Shown here: one piece after another, positions 16,936-23,230 of the stretch
How positions within the stretch are numbered: position 1 is the stretch's first letter
Layout: every line of letters starts with the position of its first letter
DNA from: Reticulitermes lucifugus
Taxonomy: Eukaryota; Arthropoda; Insecta; Blattodea; Rhinotermitidae
Assembly (NCBI GenBank): GCA_026260175.1
Contig: JAKCWW010003938.1
Span: 12,142-35,371, forward strand
Direction of reading: 5' to 3'
DNA: 23,230 nt
Notes under the pieces: generated by a model
The model's database searches: none
Told to the model about the DNA's origin: nothing
What the model saw: only the letters and a program-made list of their open reading frames with translations
Program-made: the position numbers and the translations under genes

Positions 16936-19295
16936 GAGCATTAATATTGTGTTGTATGCAAAGTGATGTAAGAGCAGATACTCAGTAACGTTGAAATAAG
17001 TCATATATATGCATGGAGGTAACAGGTTATTGTAGATGAGCTGATAGTTTTGAACTTTTGAGTTGGTATGATTGTAAATGCGAGATAGTACCTCGCGAGA
17101 AGTTGTTACAGTTCATATGTACTTTATAATGAATACTCTTTCCTTACGACTTGTTAAGATCTGATTTATGTTGTTGTCGGAGTAATAAATTAAATATAGA
17201 TAGATATATTGCAATAGCATGCGCATTGAAGGTCACTGGTGAATAAGTATAAGTGTGTGAAGTAAAAAAGGATTAAATGTCAAGGAAATACAGGTACGAA
17301 ATTTATTATTGTTGCTACAGTTTCTTGCACGATGTGCGTAACATGAACGCGTATGGGGCTAGTCCTGTCTGTCCGCATATTTCGTCTGGAGAACCGCTTT
17401 ACAGATTTTGATAAAATTTGGTATGAACGGTTTTAGAAAAAGCATGTTTTATGTTTTTTAGTGTGGTTATTTGTTTTCTTTCATACCGAAAGGTGAACTG
17501 GAGTATCATAGCCTTTATTTTGCAGTGTTAAAAATTGAACTTGACCATTTGTTTCGATGGTAATTTTTTTTGTTTAGGAATCTGAAACTTGTTTTGAAGT
17601 GTAGTGACGTTCAACAGGTAGATGCTAGTGGCGGGCTCGTATTCCATACAAGGCAGGGAATTTCTTGGTCAGATTCTCGACTATTGGCTGCTAAAGAAAA
17701 ACTTTGCTTCGTAGTTGTGAGGATAAATATATCGAACTGAGTCGAGAAGCTGTCGCCTAAATGTACGACTGTTGTGAAGAGCTTACTGGGTTCGCCGTGG
17801 AGAGGCGGTGAAGACAGGGGAAGACAGTCGGCAGTGCTGTACTGGTTCTTTAGGAGAGTTGATGTTCATGTAGAAACTATGAATAACTGACACAACAAAA
17901 TTATGAAATTCGTAATTGTTTTGTAGGCCCTATTATTAGAATATTTTGAAGTTTAGCTTAACGTTGTTGTTTTTAGCGTAGGTTTTGTCCTAAAAGGTAA
18001 AACAGCGAGCCTTCGAGGTAGCCGTGCTGTCTGTGTGACTCTCCGATTCAAGTTTTCAATCATCTTACCGCTTTGCACGAAACCTTGTATGATCGGTACG
18101 CTACTGGAGGCCACCCGAACTCCGCACTTTTAAATTCACACAGTCAGTAAAAATAACTTGATGAGCCCGAGAATTTGTGATGCGGGGACCACTTTAGCTC
18201 TGCTTACTTGTTTACATATCCTGCAGTGATGTGAGCCAAGAGACCTTGGAAAGCTATGCAACCTTTGTGCAGAGTGTAATTTGCTTAAAGTGTGAAACAA
18301 CAAGGTTGTAGCCCTGCAGGCTTCTCTTAAGCTTCACTTTTGAGTTAGGTGTATGTGAAATTTGGTAGGAAATTGGATCACTAACTTAAGATACATACAC
18401 ATTATATACGAAATGTTATTTTTGTGTCAACAGTTACAGTCATTCTGACAGTATGATACTTTGAGGTTGTACCGAACAGATTTATTTGGCATTTAAGGAA
18501 TAGGTTCTTCCCATAAAGCAACGGCAGGGAAGTTAATTATGCAGTGGGAAGTCAGGCTTTTTGAGTTGTGCTCGGAGCTGCTATATAAGATGTGGATTAT
18601 TGTCAAAGATTAACTTTAATATGTGGCAAATTAGAAAGCCTATGTCTTGGAACGGTAAGACATGTGCAAAATAAGCTTTTATTACAGAAGTTTTGATGTC
18701 TTTGCTGCTCGTCACTTCGCCCTTATGTGGAAAGTTCATGCTATTGGTATTTGATGTAGGAACTTTCCATGCACTCCCAGCGAAGGAAAGCGTGTGGCTT
18801 TTCACTAAGCTCCTTCTGGAGTGTTACGGGTTTTGCATTCATCCTTTGCAGTTTGTTTGAAATTAGCAGGTATGGGATCAGGCCATAAATATTGGGCCAA
18901 ACAAGTTATTATTGTTAAATGTAGGCTTCTTATCATGCTGCTCATGACTGATATCAAGTGCCATGCAAGTTGACCAATGCAACGAGTAGTTTTTTTAAGT
19001 ACATGGGAGAAGACTGGGTTGGAGTTTCTCTGGGAAATATTCTTGGTATCGTTAGAGCATCTTAATTATCGAAGCCGAAAGTCTTATACGTGTTGAATGA
19101 CTGAAGGAAGGCGAGACGTATTCTTATGAAGTGGGGAAGTGCAGAGCGATTGAGAATGCGCCTTCTGCTCCTGCCAGCTTCAGTTTGTACTAGTGTGCTC
19201 TCTCTGCGGGGAAAATTAAATTTAAAACTTTATAATTACATTTAGCTCATGGTTGCTTGCCTTTGTGAATTTTACATAAAAGGGAAGGGGATATT
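16936..19295. other. Long non-coding stretch, no gene recognised
   Basis: Only one ORF over 70 codons occurs (18581-18805 minus), with no domain. A segment near 17365-17445 (CTGTCTGTCCGCATATTTCG, then ACAGATTTTGATAAAATTTG) resembles phrases common in dispersed insect repeats, but no ends are visible. AT-rich throughout. Confidence 0.45.
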
Positions 19296-19334
19296 GTGTG
19301 TATGTATGTATGTATGTATGTATGTATGTGTATA
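19296..19334. repeat. (TATG)n microsatellite
   Basis: About eight TATG tetramers between GTGTG edges. It gives the repeated His-Thr-Tyr-Ile run in the minus-strand frame at 19272-19517. Confidence 0.9.
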
Positions 19335-21720
19335 TAAAGGGCTACTACGTCTCAAAGGCTTACAGAATTTCATCTTTCTGCTTCCAAAATGAACGATGCT
19401 GTGCACTATATTCAAAGGACGGGGGAGAGGGGATAAAATGATTATACGGAAAGAAACCTGTTGATGTATTATGTATACGTGAGATTGTATACACGTAGAC
19501 ACATCTGTTATAGCCACGAAGAGTATGTAATTGCTGCAGAGAATTACGAAAGCAAAATCCTTCCGAAAGTATCATCACAGATACACTGTCTGCGGCATAG
19601 TAATACAGAACTACAGCCAAAACACGGGGCATAATAGTAAAGAATAGAATGTGGGCAGGGCAGAGAGGGAGGACCTGTGAACAGGGAACAAAGAAATTAG
19701 TGGGGGGAAGCACACGGCAGTTTAGCGGTTCTGACTCCTGGGAGGAGGTAGAAATTGTAGCAGGAACAAGAACGTGTATACGCGCCTTTGATTTTGAGAG
19801 TTGTAGGCTCATAATGTCCAGAGGTTCAGGTGTGTAACTGCAGGTCTAATGTATAGGCGGTGCGAAAGTGTGATTTTCTACTATGACAAATGCAAAGTTG
19901 TTAAGTGATTCATAGTTACTAGCCCTAATGTGGAACAAGATATTATGAATATCAGTAGATCACATCTTAGCATGCACGGGGGAAATAAAAATGCATACAA
20001 TTGTTCGGAAAACTTAAAGGAAATAGATTATTTAGTAGACCTAAGGTTAATAATATTAAAATATTGTTTATGTTAAATAACTTGGTTGTAAGGATGTTCG
20101 CTAGTTTTAACAACCTCAGTGTAGGGTCTAAATAGGCGTTCTATATTCAGTATGGCATTTCGCTTTCATATTAAGTAAAAAAGAGAGAAATTGTGGCTCA
20201 GCAACTACCAGTTTCTCAAGAATGGCTGCGCCATAGAATGAGCAGATTACATAGTGGTCTTGCTGTTTCTTGTGTTAAATTGCCCCCTTTTGTTGTGCCA
20301 TCACTTTCATTTCACACTTACCCACTTTGAATTATTCCTCCGCCTATCAAGGAGTGAAAATGTAGTCTATTCCTTGACTACTGAGTAACGCATACAAAAA
20401 TAGCCTAAGGTACAGTGCCATATTTGGAAGGATGTCGTTTGTGGTCATAAAATTTTAAAGTGGCGCCCTATATTTAATTTGGCTACATGTTTAAAATATG
20501 TGAACAACAAACTAAAGCACTCTAGTCTCCTGTAATATGGCACCATGTGGATTAGTATTTAGGCAGTAACGTTTAGAAAGAGCTTGCTACCTCCTTTAGC
20601 GTAATCCACTCTTACTGTACTACCCTGAAGGAAGAGGCAGCAAGTTTCTTCGAAATGCTAATACTTATGTACTAATACCAATCTGCGTGGCTTCGTGTCG
20701 CAGAAACTGGAAACTGTATGAGAAGGATATGAGAACTTTACATCTCGCATCTCGCATGTGTCATTACACAGCTTGATGATGTCTGAGAGCGGCGGAGAAT
20801 GGTGTGTTGTGACTAATACTGCGTCTCCACATCAGTAGACCAGAAGGGGTATTTAAAAATATTTTGTCTCGTGCATTCAATACGTACTGTGTTTTATTGC
20901 TGTCAGTTGTATGCTTTGTGTAGCTTATGGTGCACCGCGTTTTGTAGCTACCTATACGCCATATCAGGGAAGTGGGTAGATTCAATACTGGATCGTAGGC
21001 CTAAAATTGTGCTGTCGCGCATGCGTCGCCGTTAAGAGAGGCAGAACACGGTTGCTTGTACGTATTTTCAGGTCGTGCGGTTGCATTTCTGCATGACCTA
21101 TCTTCCGGACTAGGATTTGCCACTGCCTGAGAGGCGCTGAGGCCAAGTTAACGCCCGCCTGACTTCTCTTTGAACATTCTGTAACCAGCTGGAAACCAAT
21201 TAGTGTTATATGGCCCCAGAGAAACTTAGGACTTAGAGGAAGGATGTCTGCCCATTGCTTCTGACCAGTATGTCATATTATGCAAGGGGTGATATAATTT
21301 CGGGTTGTAACCTGAAGCATTCTCATTTAACCGTAGTCAGTAATGTTTGAGTATGTCCAGTAATACGACTCGTACAGCTTTATATTCCCTCCCGCTGTCT
21401 TTGAAAATCCGCTGTGGCATGAATGGAAAGGATGCTTTGGGGGAGAATATTGTTTAGAAAAGAGGATGTGTAGACAAAGGAAGGAAAGTTTGGTTATCTG
21501 CTTCGTGGTTCATGTCAGATAAAGCCACCGATTATCAGTTGGCCGGTAATGTCCAATTTAGAAATTCATCGCCTTTGATGTTGCCCGAATGTTCGTTACC
21601 GTGATTACAAGAGCCCGCTACTGGTGTTTATTCTGAGCTTGGTTAAACCCGTGCACATCCAAACATCCTATTTCTTTAATGTCTCAGGTTTACCGCGTGG
21701 CCCCTTTCATTGGGTTTTAT
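19335..21720. other. Long non-coding stretch, no gene recognised
   Basis: The longest open frame of the window lies here (19360-19812 minus, 150 codons) but shows no domain, has mixed low-information composition and overlaps the TATG repeat edge region; I treat it as chance. Weak foldbacks occur at about 20582-20647 and 21070-21099. No element ends or Pol III boxes were seen. Confidence 0.45.
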
Positions 21721-21862
21721 GGCAAAAACGTCTGGACATTTTTCATCTCTCTCATGCATGCTACATTCTTCGCCCGTCTCATTTTCCTTGGCTTGGTCAC
21801 CCTAATAAGAAGAATACAAATTATGAAACTCTTGTGATTTCAGATTCTTATAGCCTTCTGTG
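21721..21862 (+). pseudogene. Possible dispersed-repeat fragment with 'HLSHACYILRPSHFPWL' frame
   Basis: The plus-strand frame through this segment (an open frame from 21624) reads FHLSHACYILRPSHFPWLGH then PNKKNTNYETLVI. From memory, peptides of the form LSHACHM.RPSH.PW.DHPN are recurrent translations of a repeat in insect and spider assemblies. The peptide is not evidence of a working gene. The fragment directly abuts the 47-bp minisatellite. Confidence 0.3.
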
Positions 21863-21881
21863 TCAACATTATTGTTTTCGG

Positions 21882-22297
21882 GAATGTGGTGCCATGTAGT
21901 TTTTCAGATGGTACCAATGTCCCAGTAGAAAGTGGTGCCGTGAGTTTGCCAAATGGGTACCAATGTTTCAGTAGAATATGGTGCCATGTAGTTTGTCAGG
22001 TGGGTACCAATGTCCCAGCAGAATGTGGTGGCCTGTTGTCAAATGGCTACCAGTGTCCCAGTAGAATGTGGTGCTATTTAGCTTCTCAGATAGGTACCAA
22101 TGTCCCAGTAGAATGTGGTGCCGTGTGGTTTGACAGATGGATACCAATGTCCCGGTAGAATGTGGATTCGTGTAGTTTGTCAGGTGGGTACCAGTGCCCC
22201 AATAGAATGTGGTGCCGTAGTTTGTCGTGTACAAATGTTTCAGTGGAATGTGAGGAGGTGTAGTTTGTCAGATGGGTACCAGTGTTTCAATGGAGCA
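21882..22297. repeat. Minisatellite, nine copies, modal period 47 bp
   Basis: A TACC (TACA in one copy) anchor recurs at 21912, 21958, 22005, 22048, 22095, 22142, 22189, 22230 and 22277. Spacings are 46, 47, 43, 47, 47, 47, 41 and 47. The unit is close to GTGCCATGTAGTTTGTCAG, ATGGGTACCAATGTCCCAG, TAGAATGTG. Copies differ by point changes and a few small deletions. Since 47 is not a multiple of three, the frame shifts each unit, so repeat-like ORFs at 21886-22158 (plus) and 21968-22234 (minus) are artefacts of the array. Confidence 0.95.
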
Positions 22298-23170
22298 TAC
22301 TGCCCTCGTCGTCAAGGTAGAAGCCCCACATGCTGTGTCCTATCTGTTAGGTTCTAACATACAGATAATAAGCGCTGCAACAATGAGTCTGGAAGAGGCC
22401 TTCCTGTTGTTAATTAAATTTAAAATAGTGCTGTGACAGAAGATACTGCTTGGCACTACAATTGCCAGTGTCTATCAAAGTATCAGCCACAGACTGTCCA
22501 GTTAATTTTTCCGAGTAGGTGATATCTAGAACATGGACTACTAGGCAAACGAACATGTCGACATGACGAATTGCCTATTCTAATGTTGATCACCCACATT
22601 CACTTCTTAGTTATTTGATACAGTTGTCAACGTAACGTATTAATCAACCGCCTGAAGATGTGATAGATATGTAACAGGTTTTCAAGTTGCGTATGAAGTC
22701 AGACGCTGAGGTGTGTGAATATTAACCTAGAAATTGAGGGAGGGGTCCTCTGTTTTGGTAACAGCGACCAAGCCTTTAGTGAAATATCCCGATAACTGAA
22801 GACCTGACTTACTAACGGCGTGTAGTTTGATTTTCTAGTAACCTCTCTTCGGACTACGACCGAGGATTACAAACAAGAAAAGCAGGGACATCACTTAAAA
22901 TGAATGCCACAGCTCTTATTATTCTGCGATGTTTATTTATTTATTCATTTACTTATGTGTAAGTAAATTAATTAAGAAAATAAATCTTCCCGAGTAAGAG
23001 TTTCTGTTAGCGTATTCAAATGATGGCATAATAGTTATAATTGTAGGCATATACTCATAGCATGGGATGCAGTACATAGAGGGTGCGTGAATTAATAACA
23101 TCGTCTCAGTTTTAGTCTTAAGAAGTAAGCGTATCATATCTGACAGGTCGCTGCGTCCTAAGAACGTTCA
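22298..23170. other. Spacer, no feature recognised
   Basis: Contains AT-rich sequence around 22920-22985 and short domain-less frames only. No Pol III boxes or inverted repeats other than the SINE tail at the right edge. Confidence 0.4.
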
Positions 23171-23230
23171 TAAAGGTAAAGCAATCCCATTACAGGCCTT
23201 GACAGGCCCTTAGGGCTCCAGGAGGTCGAG
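23171..23230 (-). mobile_element. SINE 3' tail (SINE-D type) on minus strand, cut by window edge
   Basis: On the minus strand the sequence reads CCTCCTGGAGCCC, GGGCCTGTCAAGGCCTG, TAATGGGATTGCTTTACC and TTTA, nearly identical to 1-67 on the plus strand. The two edge copies therefore face each other with their tails pointing into the window. The head lies outside. Confidence 0.8.

Noticed and set aside
17590..17655. Possible worn SINE head (GGCGGGCTCGTATTCC, then GGCAGGGAATTTC)
   Set aside because: It resembles a B box and the following SINE-A segment, but no A box or downstream body could be matched.
19360..19812. Longest ORF (150 codons, minus strand) as a gene
   Set aside because: No domain, signal peptide or repeat is visible, and the composition looks like translated spacer. 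A chance frame this long is plausible in 23 kb read in six frames.
21070..21099. 9-bp stem (one G-U pair) as an RNA gene
   Set aside because: A stem of this size with a 12-nt loop is common by chance and there is no supporting context.
21886..22158. Cys-rich repeat protein in the minisatellite
   Set aside because: The 47-bp period shifts the frame in each unit, and an equally long frame exists on the opposite strand; both are artefacts of the array.
21882..22297. CRISPR array
   Set aside because: The units are contiguous tandem repeats without unique spacers, in a eukaryotic repeat-rich context.

Overview
This window looks like non-coding, repeat-rich DNA from a large arthropod genome. It has no bacterial gene organisation, no operon-like ORF runs and no long ORFs; the longest open frame is about 150 codons and shows no recognisable domain. 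What can be supported is mainly transposable-element debris: tRNA-derived SINEs with Pol III A/B boxes, 3' stubs of non-LTR retrotransposons, pogo/Tigger-type MITEs, a long inverted-repeat element with Penelope-like motifs, minisatellites and microsatellites. From memory, the translations of the degenerate retroelement tails resemble repeats common in insects, especially cockroach and termite assemblies. A polyneopteran (Blattodea-like) host is my best guess, but no search was run.

Layout. Positions 1-67 are the 3' tail of a TTTACC-tailed SINE, and 23171-23230 are the same tail on the other strand, so both window edges cut the same family in inverted orientation. Region 1.2-2.3 kb holds two SINE-A copies in opposite orientations, a 75-bp truncated insertion with a clean 11-bp target duplication, and a retroelement-like fragment. 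At 2.87-3.15 kb an inverted-repeat element carries a 'GATGATGGCC...GCCGAAAC' motif. At 3.19-3.66 kb lies an intact TA-flanked MITE with 24-bp perfect terminal repeats. At 5.1-5.3 kb is the C-terminal end of a non-LTR reverse transcriptase ORF, frameshifted across a G10 tract. At 7.1-7.65 kb is an old ~140-bp tandem array, followed at 7.93-8.19 kb by an 85-codon open C-terminal stub of another LINE ORF2. At 9.3-10.65 kb are three SINEs and a tiny MITE. SINE-A and SINE-D copies lie at 13.3 and 15.5 kb, an exact 73-bp tandem duplication at 15.8 kb, a 5'-truncated SINE-B with 12-bp target duplications at 16.6 kb and a SINE-A head at 16.8 kb. A nine-copy 47-bp minisatellite lies at 21.88-22.30 kb.

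No host protein-coding exon, rRNA or functional tRNA could be supported. The long stretches at 3.7-5.1, 5.4-7.1, 10.7-13.3, 16.9-19.3 and 19.3-21.7 kb are best read as intergenic or intronic DNA. The elements do not form a pathway. The functional link is that SINEs use LINE machinery in trans: shared 3' tails, truncation at the 5' end and target-site duplications are all visible here.
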